This document shows, one piece after another, positions 47,446 to 59,680 of a DNA stretch of 64,000 nucleotides (the stretch's first letter is position 1; each line of letters opens with the position of its first letter). The notes under the pieces are model-generated. The model searched no databases. It was not told the origin of the DNA and was given only the letters and a program-made list of their open reading frames with translations. Made by a program: the position numbers and the translations under genes. Source of the stretch: Haliclona indistincta (taxonomy: Eukaryota > Porifera > Demospongiae > Haplosclerida > Chalinidae); NCBI GenBank assembly GCA_964017065.1, contig OZ024786.1, forward strand, positions 13,569,469 through 13,633,468, in the 5' to 3' direction.

Positions 47446-48818
47446 TCGTTCATTCATTCATTCTGTCCATCGAGCTACAGAGACCATCGCTCACATCTGA
47501 AACTCGGTAAGGGTATGAACAGGCTTAGCACGACAATGGCTTGCAATGTGACTCGTGGATTTTGCTAAAGTGCTTTCGTTCTCGAGTTATGTATGGCTGG
47601 CTCACCTTGACGGCCGTCTTGGACCTCTCTGACAACAAACGCGCCCATAGTTGACTATCTAGGTACTTGTAGATTCCATCTAAACAGCAGGACAGCTCTG
47701 GGGGTGCGTAGACATCTCAAGAAAAAGCCTATCAAAGCCAAGAGCAATGGCTACCTACTCAGTGTTCACGGTCACGCCCACATGACACACCTTGTCTCGG
47801 TTGTGGTCAGCACTTTGCTGTCTTCTGGCGAGCAGTGCAGTTTCAATAGCAAGCAGGTTCCGTTGGCTTTAGCTGCAAAGCTCCTTCTGCAAACCATAAC
47901 TAAGAAACTAACTCTACAATGTGCAACACGCCGAGGGTTTCGTGAAATCTGTTCATTCGTTCGTTCATTCATTCATTCTGTCCAATGAGCTGCAGAGACC
48001 ATCGCTCACTTCTGAAACTCGGTAAAGGTATGAACAGGCTTAGCACAACAATGGCTTGCAATGTGACTCGTGGATTTTGCTAAAGTGCTTTCGTTCTCGA
48101 GTTATGGCTGGCTCACCTTGACGGCCGTCTTTGACCTCTCTGACGACAAAAGCGCCCATATTTGGCTACCTAGGTACTTGTAGATTCCATCTAAACCTTA
48201 GGACAGCTCTGGGGGTGCGTAGACATCTCAAGAAAAAGCCTATCAAAGCCAAGAGCAATGGCTACCAAGCTACTCGTGTTCACGGTCACGCCCACTTGAC
48301 ACACCTTGTCTCGATTGTGGTCAGCACTTTGCTGTCTTCTGGTTAGCAGTGCAGTTTCAATAGCAAGCAGGTTGGCTTTAGCTGCAAAGCTCCTTCTGCA
48401 AACCATAACTAAGGAGCTAACTCTACAATGTGCAACACGCCGAGGGTTTCGTGAAATCTGTTCTTCGTTCGTTCGTTCTGTCCATCGAGCTGCAGAGATC
48501 AGCGATTACTTCTACGTGCTGGTGAGGTTATGAGCATGACAAGCTCGACAATGGCTTGCAAGTTGACTCGTGGATTTTGCTAAAGTGCTTTCGTTCTCGA
48601 GTTATGGCTGGCTCACCTTGACAGCCATCTTGGACCTCTCTGACGGAAAAAGCGCCCACAGTTGACTACCTAGGTACTTGTAGATTCCATCTAAACTTCA
48701 GGAAAGCTCTGGGGGTGCGTAGACATCTCAAGAAAAAGCCTATCAAAGCCAAGAGCAATGGCTACCTACTCAGTGTTCACGGTCACGCCCACTTGTCACA
48801 CCTTGTCCTTGTGGTCAG
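47446..48818. repeat. About 500-bp tandem repeat, 2.7 copies, running into the gap
   Basis: The landmarks 'gagctgcagagaccatcgct' (47463, 47977 and 48477), 'gactcgtggattttgctaaa', 'gggggtgcgtagacatctca' and 'caaagctccttctgcaaacc' recur about every 500-514 bp. The frame RRHLKKKPIKAKSNGY is kept in each copy but is short and has no recognised domain. The third copy is cut by the run of N. Confidence 0.85.
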
Positions 48819-49018
48819 NNNNNNNNNNNNNNNNNNNNNNNNNNNNNNNNNNNNNNNNNNNNNNNNNNNNNNNNNNNNNNNNNNNNNNNNNNNNNNNNNN
48901 NNNNNNNNNNNNNNNNNNNNNNNNNNNNNNNNNNNNNNNNNNNNNNNNNNNNNNNNNNNNNNNNNNNNNNNNNNNNNNNNNNNNNNNNNNNNNNNNNNNN
49001 NNNNNNNNNNNNNNNNNN
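48819..49018. other. Assembly gap (200 N)
   Basis: A run of exactly 200 N between the tandem repeat and the Gypsy pol gene. Its true length is unknown; the 5' LTR, gag and start of pol are probably missing here. Confidence 0.99.
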
Positions 49019-49019
49019 A

Positions 49020-52000
49020 TTGGTGACTCTCAGCGCTGACCAAGCAGACCTACAAATGGAGATCGACACTGGTGCTTCCGTCTCTGTTATCAGCGAGGAA
49101 ACCTACCTGTCTGTTTGGCCTGAGGACCAACGCCCTGTTCTGCAGAAGTCTACTGCTCAGCTGCGTACCTACTCTGGAGAACTAATGCATGTCTGTGGTT
49201 CAATTACTGTTTGTGTTTCCTACAGACAACAACAGAAGACACTACCTCTACTCGTGGTCAGGGGAGCTGGTCGACCCTTGTTTGGACGAGATTGGATGAA
49301 GGAGATAAAGTTAGACTGGAAATTGCTACAGTCACTGCACTCTGTCAACAAGGTGGACGATCAGCTGCAATCACTCCTGGAGAGCCATGCTGAAGTGTTC
49401 AGAGATGAGTTGGGGTCATTGAAAGATGTTAAAGTAACATTGCAGATCTCTCCTGATGCACAACCATGTTATCACAGACCACGTCCTATACCCTATGCTC
49501 TACGCTCAAGAGTGGAGGATGAGCTGACTAGACTGGAGGAGGATGGAGTGATCGAACCTGTTGCTCACTCGGACTGGGCTGCACCTATCGTGCCTGTCGT
49601 AAAGAGAGATGGGGCGATTCGAATCTGTGGAGACTTCAAAGTCACTGTCAACAAAGCCGCAAAGAGAGATATGTACCCTCTTCCCAAAGTTGAAGACCTC
49701 CTGTCTACTCTCACTGGAGGAAAGTCATTCTCAAAACTAGATCTGAGTCACGCCTATCAACAGCTCCACCTCTCTGAAGAATCCAAGCCGCTAGTGACTA
49801 TCAACACTACCAAGGGGCTCTATCAATACACTCGATTGCCATTTGGCGTCTCTGCAGCACCATCCATTTTCCAGCGCACAATGGAGAATTTGCTGAAGGG
49901 AATCCCCAATGTTGTAACCTATCTAGACGATATCCTAGTGACGGGGAAGACTGATGCTGAACACCTCAAGAATCTACAGCAAGTGCTACAGAGATTGCAA
50001 GAGTCAGGGATGAGATTGAAGAGATCTAAATGCAGCTTCATGCTACCCAAAGTGACCTATCTGGGCTACGTCATCTCATCAGAGGGTATTCACCCAGCAC
50101 CTGAGAAAGTGAGGGCGATCAGAAACGCTCCGAGACCGACTAATCTATCTCAACTGAAATCATTCTTGGGTCTTCTCAATTTCTACAGTCGTTTTCTGCC
50201 CAATCAGTCCACCCTATTGGCTCCGCTGCATCGTCTACTCAGAAACAACACAAGCTGGGAATGGGGTCCTGAACAGCAGAGAGCATTTGACGCAGCAAGA
50301 TTCTCTCTCTCTTCATCTTCTTTCCTAATCCATTTCAACCCCAATTTACCTCTCATTGTTTCTGCAGATGCATCTTCTTATGGAGTGGGAGCAGTACTCA
50401 CCCATCAGCTAAAGGACGGTACCGAGCAGCCGGTTGCCTTCTCATCTCGAACATTATCCCCAGCAGAAAAAAACTATGCACAAATCGATAAGGAGGGACT
50501 GGCCATTATTTTTGCTGTCACGAAGTTCCGACAGTACCTCTTGGGACGTTCATTCGAACTGAAGACTGATCACAAGCCACTGACTGAACTGTTTGCACCT
50601 GATCGAGCAATATCTCAGATGTCGTCAGCTCGTATCCAGCGATGGAATCTGATCCTCAGCAGTTTTGATTACACCATTCAGTACAAGAAGGGTTGTGAGA
50701 ATGTAGAAGCTGATACTCTAAGTCGTTTGCCTTTGCCTGAAACTCCTATTGATGTTCCCCTTCCAGGTGAAACAGTGCTGCTACTTCAGAGTCTCCAGCA
50801 ATCACCTATCACTGCTACCCAGATCAAGCTCTGGACCGACAAGGACCCTCTCCTGCTTCAAGTTAGAAACTTTGTGTCGAACGGTTGGCCGTATTCGGTG
50901 TCAGAAGAGATCCAACCGTATTTTCGTCGTCGATCAGAGCTGACTCTACTTGACGGTTGTCTCATGTGGGGCAGTCGTGTCATCATTCCTGCAGCTGGAC
51001 GCTCAGCAACACTTGATGAGCTACACATCGCTCACCCTGGAATTTCCCGGATGAAAGGATTGGCACGTAGCTACCTCTGGTGGCCTGGTGTTGACACTGA
51101 TCTCGAAACCAAAGTCAAGTCATGTTCAGAATGTCAACTCCATCAAAATTCTCCTGCAAAAGCTCCCCTCCATCCATGGGAATGGCCTGAGAGACCATGG
51201 GCTCGAATTCATATTGACTTTGCCGGACCGTGTTTTGGAGACAAGACCTTCTTAGTCATTGTGGATGCTCACTCCAAGTGGTTAGAGATCATCGAGTCAA
51301 GACAAACAGCTGAATCTACCATCCGCCACTTGCAGACGCTGTTCTCAACTCATGGTCTACCTGAGATTATTGTCTCTGATAATGGTCCAGCATTCCGTAG
51401 TGAGGAGTTCAAGGACTATTTGTCTTCCAATGGAATTCGACATATTCAGTCAGCGCCATATCACCCTGCATCTAATGGTCTGGCTGAACGAGCTGTCCAA
51501 TCATTCAAGCGCTCCATGAAAAAATCCACTGGTTCTCTCGCTGTCCAGCTGAATGAGTTTCTCTTCAGATATCGTATTACACCTCACACAACCACGGGGA
51601 GAACTCCAGCAGAGCTACTAATGGGGAGGAGGCTTAGGTCTCGGTTATCCTTGTTGTTGCCCAATGCAGCATCAAAGGTACACAAAGCACAGGAAGCTCA
51701 GAGAAAGACCCATGACCATCATACCAAGCTGAGAACATTCTCCATCTCTGATCCTGTGTTTGTCCGCAATTTCAACAACAAGACCCCTCTATGGTTGAGT
51801 GGACATATCAAAGAAAAAACTGGTCCTCTCTCGTACAAGGTTTCTCTGGATGATGGACGCATCATTAGACGTCATGTGGACCATATTCGCCACAGAACTG
51901 CTACCAGAGAACCTGCAGGTGTTGACAATCAATTTGATCTGATTCCATCGCAACCCACTATTGTACCACCTGTTTCTCCTCCTCAACCAGTTCAGAGATT

Positions 52001-52085
52001 ACCTCTTCGACGTTCTAATAGGAACCGTCGTCCTCCTGACCGTCGTACTACTGTTTTCTATTGTATCATGTCAGTCACTATATAA
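49020..52085 (+). CDS. pol: Gypsy pol polyprotein: protease, reverse transcriptase, RNase H, integrase
   Basis: The frame opens at the gap edge, so the start is not real. In order: aspartic protease with MEIDTGASVSVIS (near residue 13); reverse transcriptase with DLSHAYQQL, RLPFGVSAAPSIFQ and the catalytic YLDD; RNase H with ADASSYGVGAVL and TDHKPL; and integrase with an H-H-C-C zinc module (LHIAHPGISRMKG, SCSECQLH) and the D, D, E triad (HIDFAGP, VSDNGPAF, NGLAERAV). It ends IMSVTI at the stop. About 1020 codons with no internal stop, so it may be young. No gag or envelope frame is visible. Confidence 0.93.
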   Translation: MVTLSADQADLQMEIDTGASVSVISEETYLSVWPEDQRPVLQKSTAQLRTYSGELMHVCGSITVCVSYRQQQKTLPLLVVRGAGRPLFGRDWMKEIKLDWKLLQSLHSVNKVDDQLQSLLESHAEVFRDELGSLKDVKVTLQISPDAQPCYHRPRPIPYALRSRVEDELTRLEEDGVIEPVAHSDWAAPIVPVVKRDGAIRICGDFKVTVNKAAKRDMYPLPKVEDLLSTLTGGKSFSKLDLSHAYQQLHLSEESKPLVTINTTKGLYQYTRLPFGVSAAPSIFQRTMENLLKGIPNVVTYLDDILVTGKTDAEHLKNLQQVLQRLQESGMRLKRSKCSFMLPKVTYLGYVISSEGIHPAPEKVRAIRNAPRPTNLSQLKSFLGLLNFYSRFLPNQSTLLAPLHRLLRNNTSWEWGPEQQRAFDAARFSLSSSSFLIHFNPNLPLIVSADASSYGVGAVLTHQLKDGTEQPVAFSSRTLSPAEKNYAQIDKEGLAIIFAVTKFRQYLLGRSFELKTDHKPLTELFAPDRAISQMSSARIQRWNLILSSFDYTIQYKKGCENVEADTLSRLPLPETPIDVPLPGETVLLLQSLQQSPITATQIKLWTDKDPLLLQVRNFVSNGWPYSVSEEIQPYFRRRSELTLLDGCLMWGSRVIIPAAGRSATLDELHIAHPGISRMKGLARSYLWWPGVDTDLETKVKSCSECQLHQNSPAKAPLHPWEWPERPWARIHIDFAGPCFGDKTFLVIVDAHSKWLEIIESRQTAESTIRHLQTLFSTHGLPEIIVSDNGPAFRSEEFKDYLSSNGIRHIQSAPYHPASNGLAERAVQSFKRSMKKSTGSLAVQLNEFLFRYRITPHTTTGRTPAELLMGRRLRSRLSLLLPNAASKVHKAQEAQRKTHDHHTKLRTFSISDPVFVRNFNNKTPLWLSGHIKEKTGPLSYKVSLDDGRIIRRHVDHIRHRTATREPAGVDNQFDLIPSQPTIVPPVSPPQPVQRLPLRRSNRNRRPPDRRTTVFYCIMSVTI

Positions 52086-52229
52086 GCCCTGGTGGCCCAT
52101 CTCTCATCATGCCATGTCATGCCATGCTATGCTATGTTCAGTCTGCCTGTCAATAATCATTTGCTGCACAGAGGTTGATTCTCTGTTACAATCACTCTGT
52201 CATCTGCTGCGTTAGCTGGCGTTACTACA
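52069..52229 (+). repeat. Possible 3' LTR of the Gypsy element
   Basis: Starts TGTCAGTCACTATATAAGCC and ends GTTACTACA, directly next to resumed ankyrin sequence. TG...CA termini and a TATA box fit an LTR, but no polypurine tract is clear and the 5' LTR is not assembled. Confidence 0.35.
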
Positions 52230-52409
52230 GATCTACACCTCTTTACTGTGCTTCTCAAAATGGTCACATGGACATCATCCAATACCTTATCACTGAAGTA
52301 GGTTGTGATCCAACAATTTCAAACAACAATGGTCTTCCTTCCATTACACATTGCTAGTCTTAATGGTCATTTGAATGTGGTCAAATATTTCATCAGCGAG
52401 CAGAAATGT

Positions 52410-53330
52410 GATCCAAACAGTCGAACTAACTATGGATCTACACCTCTTTACTGTGCTTCTCAAAATGGTCACATGGACATCATCCAATACCTTATCACTG
52501 AACTAGGTTGTGATCCAAGAATTTCAAACAACGGTTGTAATCTTCCATTACACATTGCTAGTCTTAATGGTCATTTGAATACTGTCAAATATTTCATCTG
52601 TGAACAGAAATGTGATCCAAACAGTCGAACTAACTATGGATCTACACCTCTTTACTGTGCTTCTCAAAATGGTCACATGGACATCATCCAATACCTTATC
52701 ACTGAACTGGGTTGTGATCCAAGAATTTCAACCAACGATGGCTTTCTTCCATTACACATTGCTAGTCTCAATGGTCATTTGAATACTGTCAAATATTTCA
52801 TCAGTGAACAGAAATGTGACCCAAACAGTCGAACTAAAAATGGATTTACACCTCTGTACTGCGCTTCTGAAAATGGTCACATGGACATCATCCAATACCT
52901 TATCACTGAACTAGGTTGTGATCCAAGAATTTCAACCAATGATGGCTTTCTTGCATTACACATTGCTAGTCTTAATGGTAATTTGAATACTGTCAAATAT
53001 TTCATCAGTGAACAGAAATGTGACCCAAACAGTCGAACTAACTATGGATCTACACCTCTTTACTGTGCTTCTCAAAATGGTCACATGGACATCATCCAAT
53101 TCCTTATCACTGAAGTAGGTTGTGATCAAACAGTTTCAAACAAAAATGGATTTCTTCCATTACACATTGCTAGTCTTAAAGGTCATTTGAATATAGTCAA
53201 ATATTTCTTCAGTGAACAGAAATGTGATCCAAACAGTCAAACAAACGACGGATTTACACCTCTTCACTGTGCTTCTGAATATGGTCAAATGAACATCATC
53301 CAATACCTTATCACTGAAGTAGGTTGTGAC
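52410..53330 (+). repeat. 204-bp coding repeat within ankyrin exons of copy C
   Basis: Two ankyrin repeats (68 codons) form a unit repeated four to five times with near-identical DNA, for example 'ccaaacagtcgaactaacta' followed by 'tggatctacacctctttact'. The identity at silent sites suggests recent unequal exchange or gene conversion. Confidence 0.85.
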
Positions 53331-56300
53331 CCAACAATTTTAAACTTCAAAGGTCTTCTTCCATTACACATTGCTTGTGCTAATGGACACTTGGATATTA
53401 CAAAATATTTCATTTCTGAACATAATTGTGATCCTAATAGTAGAGGTCAACATGGATCAACACCTCTACATTATGCTTCTCAAGGTGGTCACATGAACAT
53501 TATCCAGTACCTAATCACTGAACTAGGTTGTGACCCAAAACCTTTAGACAACTATGGTGATCTCCCATTACATGATGCTTTCAAGAAAGGTCACTTAAAT
53601 GCTACAAAATATTTTATCAGTGAGCAGAAATGTGATCCTAATAGTCGAAACAAAAATGGATTTACACCTCTTCACTGTGCTTCTCAAAATGGTCACATGG
53701 ATATCGTTACCACTGAGCTAGGTTGTGACCCAACAATTTCAAGCAACAATGGCAGTATTCCATCACACATTGCTTGTCTTAATGGTCATTTAAATGTTGT
53801 AAAGTATCTCACGGCTGAACTAAATTGTGATCCAAATCATCAAAATAAGAATGGTTCAACTCCTTTACATTATGCTGCTGAAAATGGTCATATGGATATC
53901 ATGCAACACCTGATCGCTGAAGTTGGTTGTGACCCAACAATTCTAGATAACTATGGCAGTCTCCCGTTACACTTATCTTGTCTTAATGGTCACTTGAGTG
54001 CTACGCAATATTTCATTGACGAAAATAAATGTGATCCTAACAATCGAACCAAGGATGGATCTACACCTCTTTACTGTGCTTCTCAAAATGGTCACATGGA
54101 CATCATCCAATACCTTAACACTGAAGTGGGTTGCGATCCAACAATTTCAAACAACAATGGTCTTCTTCCATTACACATTGCTAGTCTTATTGGTCATTTG
54201 AATGTCGTTAGATATTTCATTGCTGATCATAACTGTGATCCTAATAGTCGAAGTAAACATGGATTTACCCCTTTACATTATGCTTCTCAAGGTGGTCACA
54301 CGGACATCATCCAATATCTAATTACTGAAGTAGGTTGTGACCCATCAACTCCAGATGGTGATGGTGATCATCCACAATGCTTGATGGTGATGGTGATCAT
54401 CCACAATCCTTTGCACAATGCTTGTTGGAAAGGTCAATTGATTGTTGTCAAATATTTGATATCAGAGCAAAACTGTGATCCTAATAGTCGAGGTCAACAT
54501 GGATACACTCCTCTACATTATGCCTCTCAATGTGGTCACTTAAATATTGTCCAATATCTCGTTACTGAACTAGGTTGTGACCCGAAGGTGGTTGATAATA
54601 ATGGTCAAACAATACTTCATTTGGCAGTGATAAGAGGCCATGTCCACATAGTACAATGGCTCTTACGTGATAAAGGAATTGATTTAATGGCTAGAGATAA
54701 ATTCGGCAGTACTCTGATAGATCTGGCAAAAGAAAGTTTTGTAATGCTTGATTTTCTTAATCCATTGATAGAATCATTTAGTACCCATCCAATTCATACG
54801 TTTGGTAAGACAATTCTTACTGGTAATAGTAGTGCAGGTAAGACCACTTTGGCTAAAGCTATCAATCAACAAGGAAAGAGTGACATCAATCAACTTACTT
54901 CAGGCAGTAATAGTACAAGGATTGAGCACAGCTCTGATGCCGGTATAGTACTGTCACTAATAGAAACTATTCAATTTGGAAACATGGTTTTATATAACTT
55001 GGCAGAACAAGCAGAATACCATTCCAGTCACTCTGTCATCATGGAGACTGTGATGCAGCAGTTACCTGCCACATTCATCAATGTAATAGACCTCAGTAAC
55101 ACAGATGATGAGATATTGCAACAACTTCACTACTGGCTCAACTTCATCGAAAATACCACTTGTAGAACTAGTACTAAATCCTGTTTGATAATTGTTGGTA
55201 GTTATGATCATGAGCTTAGTCATGAACAGGTTCAAAGCAAGTCAACTCTTATCAGAAATGAAATGCGTAAAAGATCAGATCATCAAGAATACATGGGATA
55301 TGTAACTATATACTATAAAGACATTGTATCTGAAGCCAATCAAGAGTTCGTATCACTGCTCTATAAAAGCAATCAATCTATTGTTGCTAGGTTACCTCCA
55401 GTGAGCTGTTACTGTTACTTGCTGTATGCAATTCTAATGAAATGGAAATTGCAAATGCGTATTTGTGTACTTGAAGATCTTATGGGTTCAATACCTGAGA
55501 TTATTCCAAAAGAAACAGCATTCATTGCTGAGCTTCTTACGACACTCAGTGAAAGGGGATTGATTCTTTTTCTTAAACATCAACAACAATTAGAGAAGAG
55601 CTGGATAGTGGTGGACATACAATCATTGTTAAAGATAGTTAAGAAAGATGTCTTGCCAGTTCTTGAGGAATTCAAAGATCATCGTCTTTTAGGCAGCAAC
55701 ACTGGAATTGTACGCTCGTCCACTCTCAAACAGCTCTTTCCACAGTTTAATATTGAAATGCTTGTTGGTTTTTTGCAGACTCTTGAGCTATGCCATTGTG
55801 TTAACTTGTCTGGCAATTCAACTAACATTCAAAGAATTGAACCATTCTCACTTAGAGAAGATGAAGAAGATAGAAGCTTCTTTTTTCCTTCATTGTTAGA
55901 TAATTGTCGACCAATCGTATTTCCTATAAATGAGGATTCTTGTTTTGGTTGGTGTCTGTACTGCAATAAAACAGGAGATCAGTACTTCACTAGTGAATTC
56001 CTTCATCTTCTTCTCTTGTGTCTAGCCTACTCATTTCCTATGGCTAGTAACAATAGCACAAATCACTCACAAAGAAAATGCACTGTATGGACAAATGGCA
56101 TTTATTGGGACAATGTAGAAGAAATCAATACATCAGTGGAACTCATTGATCACAACCAATGTGTAATGGTGGTTATGTCACATAATAACAGCAGACCAGT
56201 AGAGTTCTGTAAGCATCGCAGTGCAGTGATCAGACTTGTGCTAGACCTAAGGCAACAACTCTGTCTTAATGTACAGACAGCTGAGTATCTCACCTCACGC

Positions 56301-58447
56301 TTTTATCTCAGAAGATGGTCCTTGTCTGAGGGTGTCTGCCTACCATATAAGAGCGACCTTCTTCCGATAGAGAATGTTGCTATTTCAATGTTACAGAGAA
56401 AACACTTCATATTTGCCAGCTCCGGTATTATAAGTGAATTTCGTACCAAACATGCATTAAAATCTGAGCCATACTATCAACTGAGTCCCTCCTCTGTGTG
56501 TGAGCTGATGGACAGCAGTAAAGCTGATGAGCCTGTCTCTCAGTCACTCCTTGATGAGGTGGAGAGTATCTGTCAAATAAAACAGCTAATACAGCCAAGT
56601 CATTCACACCTGAGAAAGATTGTTGATGAAATGAGCATGTATGCAGGAAAAAATCCTATTGTGAGTAAATTCAAAACAATTATACATTATTATTTTAATT
56701 GTCTATTGCAGGAAATTGGAAATGTTGACATCGGCAATTTGCTCACGAATTGTAATCGAGAACCTACAGACGATTATGGTAAGTGTATTCAAAATGCATT
56801 GTTGGTTTGTTTCAAGTAATATCGTCGTATAATGTCGTTGATAGAAGCAACTGCCAATTCAGAAGAACAAAATTCGATAACTGATAAGTCGGACAGTAAG
56901 TAGCTATGAAACACATTATTATATCACAATTAATGTTTGAATTTCACTCAACTATAGCTACATATTATGCTAGTGGTCCAATGACTGACTCAGAATTGGG
57001 TGGTAATGACAAATTGAAGGTAGATGCTAGTGAGATATCCAGTCTGCAGACTAAACTTGAAGCTGCTCAACAGCAAATATCATTATTAGAAGGAGAATTA
57101 CAGATTAAACAAAGAGTAATAGAAGAATTACAACCGAAGGGTACGTATAGCGCATGCATACAATTATTTTTTACTGTATATTCTACTATTTTGTTGCTAT
57201 TAGCTATGTCACAATGCATGACAAAGAAGCACATTGCTATACAAGCAAACTACTTCATAGATATTGAACCAGGTAAGCAAGAATTGAATGTACTTACTAT
57301 AGATTTTTAATCAACATGAATTTTTAGAGCTAAGAGGTGTTGAGGTGTGTGGAGAGATTGTGTTTGAAGTGATCAGTGACAGATTACCACAGAAGCTGGT
57401 GTGGCCTGGATATGGATTCCACATAGATGTTGCTGCTGGAGCCCTTCTTCCTGGAGTAACTGCTAGTGTGGCAGTCAGAGCAATCACAAGAGGGCAATTT
57501 AGTCTTGCAGAGGATAGAAAGCTGATCAGTGCAATTTACTGGATATCATGCAGTGAAGTGTTCTTAAAGGATGTTGCAGTCAATATTCAGCATTGTGCAG
57601 TTATATCAAATGAAGAGGAAACCACAAAATTCAAGTTCATCATTAATTGCTAAATGTTCCCAAGACCTACCATACAAGTTTGTAGAGAGAGATGGAGTGT
57701 TCAATGCTGACACACAATATGCTACTGTCATGCGTAAGAGATTCTCATTTATTGGAGCAACTGGTCCAGATGATACCAAGATGTACTATGTTGCACTGAA
57801 GTTTTATAAGCCAATTCCTCGCTCAGTTAACATGAACTTACACTTTGCGGTTTTAGCAAAAATTGGCTTTAGAGTTAAAAAGGTATTAGCATCAGCCAGA
57901 TTAGCTACAATGCATAATTTTTATTTTATGCAGTATATGGATCAAATGAAAGAGGGTGGATGGACAGAGAACAATGATAGCCAACTGTTCATATTTGAAG
58001 ATGATAGTATATCTTTAAAAATTCCAGAAAATCCACCTTATGATATTGTAGATGGCTGGAAAATTATTCCACAAACAACACCACTAGAGGTATAGCATTA
58101 TAGCACAATTTAAAAACGTACAATAATGATTAAACATAACAACAGATTGACAGAGCTGCAGTTGAATTAGATAAATCTGAGGATGCGGACAAATCTGTGG
58201 AAGTTATTCCTCCTTCTTGCACTATTCTGCTGCAATGGACTGGTAAACCAGGCTCAGAGGTGACTCCATTGAAGGCATATCAAGTGAAGATTTCTGGAAC
58301 TACAAAACCAAATACTTCCTTCGTCATATATCACGATCCATGGCTGAAAAAAGAGACAAAGCTGTGCTGCCAGAAGCCAAACAAGATGCAGGGAGCAGTA
58401 GTAAGTTGGTAAGTTTGTATTTGTCGGGAAAATAATAAAAATAATTA

Positions 58448-59680
58448 TTAGGGAGACACGGTAGCGTCTCCCTATGTAGGGTTGAACGAGAAAACAAGAT
58501 GGCGGCTACATACAATGTATTAGCGTTCAAACGCTGATATTTCGCCTGGTGATGACTTTTATACGTCCAAAGACACTTAGATCTGCTCTCTGGCGTTGCC
58601 CCATCTTACAATAGCAAGGAGATCGCTCGAAATTGATGCTAAAGTGACGAACCTGGAAACGGTGAAAATCGAGTTTCGTCATCTTCGTCTTCTTCTTTCT
58701 TTCTTCCTTCTTCTTTCTTCTTTCTTCAGCGCGCCTAGCGCCTTTACGCGAGCAGTGCCGAGACCAAAACACCCACGAACAGTCGTGAAATTCTCCTGGC
58801 AGGTGCCTTTTGAACTTTGTTTTTAGCGTAACGGCAATATAAATTCCGCGATTTCTCGATCGTGATCCATTGTCAGCTAAGTGTTAGACGCCATTATTGT
58901 GATTGCGCAATACGCACGTGACCAAGCAGTGGTTAGCGCACGTGACTAAGCACTAGCTTTAGTATCGCCGCGCCGTATAGTTCACGGAGAACAATAATTT
59001 GTCTGGAGTCTTCGAAGAACGGTAAGCTCGTATAGGATCACCATTCTGCACTTGCCAGATAATTACAACAGTCGTACTGGTCCACAAACAAGTATGGGCG
59101 GGGCTCGTATCCATGCATGCGTAGGCGAGCTGATATGTACAGCATAACTTAGCTACAAGTTGAAAATTTTTAATATTAAAGAGAAGCCATCAACAACAGG
59201 AAAACTAAACCAATGGTGGAAATAAAGACAGCTCAGTACGTGCATGATATTGAACTGCACATTACTGAAAAAGAAAAAAAGGACACAAACAAGAAAATTA
59301 AAAAGATTTCTATCGAAATCAATAGGATGTAGGGTTGTGAAATCTACCACTGGTCCACAATGTAAACTAACAAGGAACAAGCATGGAATAGTAACACGAT
59401 TGACTTGCTAACAGACCATAGATCCCTACATCAGTGGCTGTACATAAGATCAATATTTTGTCACAAGCTGAATGCACATCTGGTGTCAGTCAACAGTAAC
59501 TATAGCTGTGTTAGCTATAGCCAACCACAGCAGCCACTGATGTAGGGATCTATGGTCTGTTAGCAAGTCAATCGTGTTACTATTCCATGCTTGTTCCTTG
59601 TTAGTTTACATTGTGGACCAGTGGTAGATTTCACAACCCTACATCCTATTGATTTCGATAGAAATCTTTTTAATTTTCTT
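58448..59680 (+). mobile_element. Composite element copy in an intron of ROCO copy C
   Basis: Same order as 11497-12729: hairpin, AAGATGGCGGC, LINE-like 5' segment, spacer, fold-back (59295-59680). It lies between the exon ending at 58400 and the death-domain exon at 59736, so splicing should not be blocked directly. Some bases differ from the first copy ('ctctggcgttgccccatc' against 'atatggcgttgccccatc'). Confidence 0.85.

Larger units (their letters stand above)
49019..52229 (+). mobile_element. Gypsy/Ty3-type LTR retrotransposon, 5' part missing in the gap
   Basis: Contains a long intact pol frame and ends near 52229, where ankyrin-coding sequence of ROCO copy C resumes at 'gatctacacctctttactg'. 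A TATATAAG box at 52079-52086 and the end ...ACTACA fit a short 3' LTR, but no 5' LTR can be seen to compare. The insertion sits inside the ankyrin region of ROCO copy C. Confidence 0.8.

Noticed and set aside
46960..47510. Overlapping frames with NPRRMREGYGT repeats
   Set aside because: Product of the 45-bp palindromic repeat; the same motif is open in several frames.
49020..52085. Endogenous retrovirus with envelope gene
   Set aside because: Only protease, reverse transcriptase, RNase H and integrase are visible, and ankyrin sequence follows within 150 bp of the pol stop. There is no room for an envelope gene.
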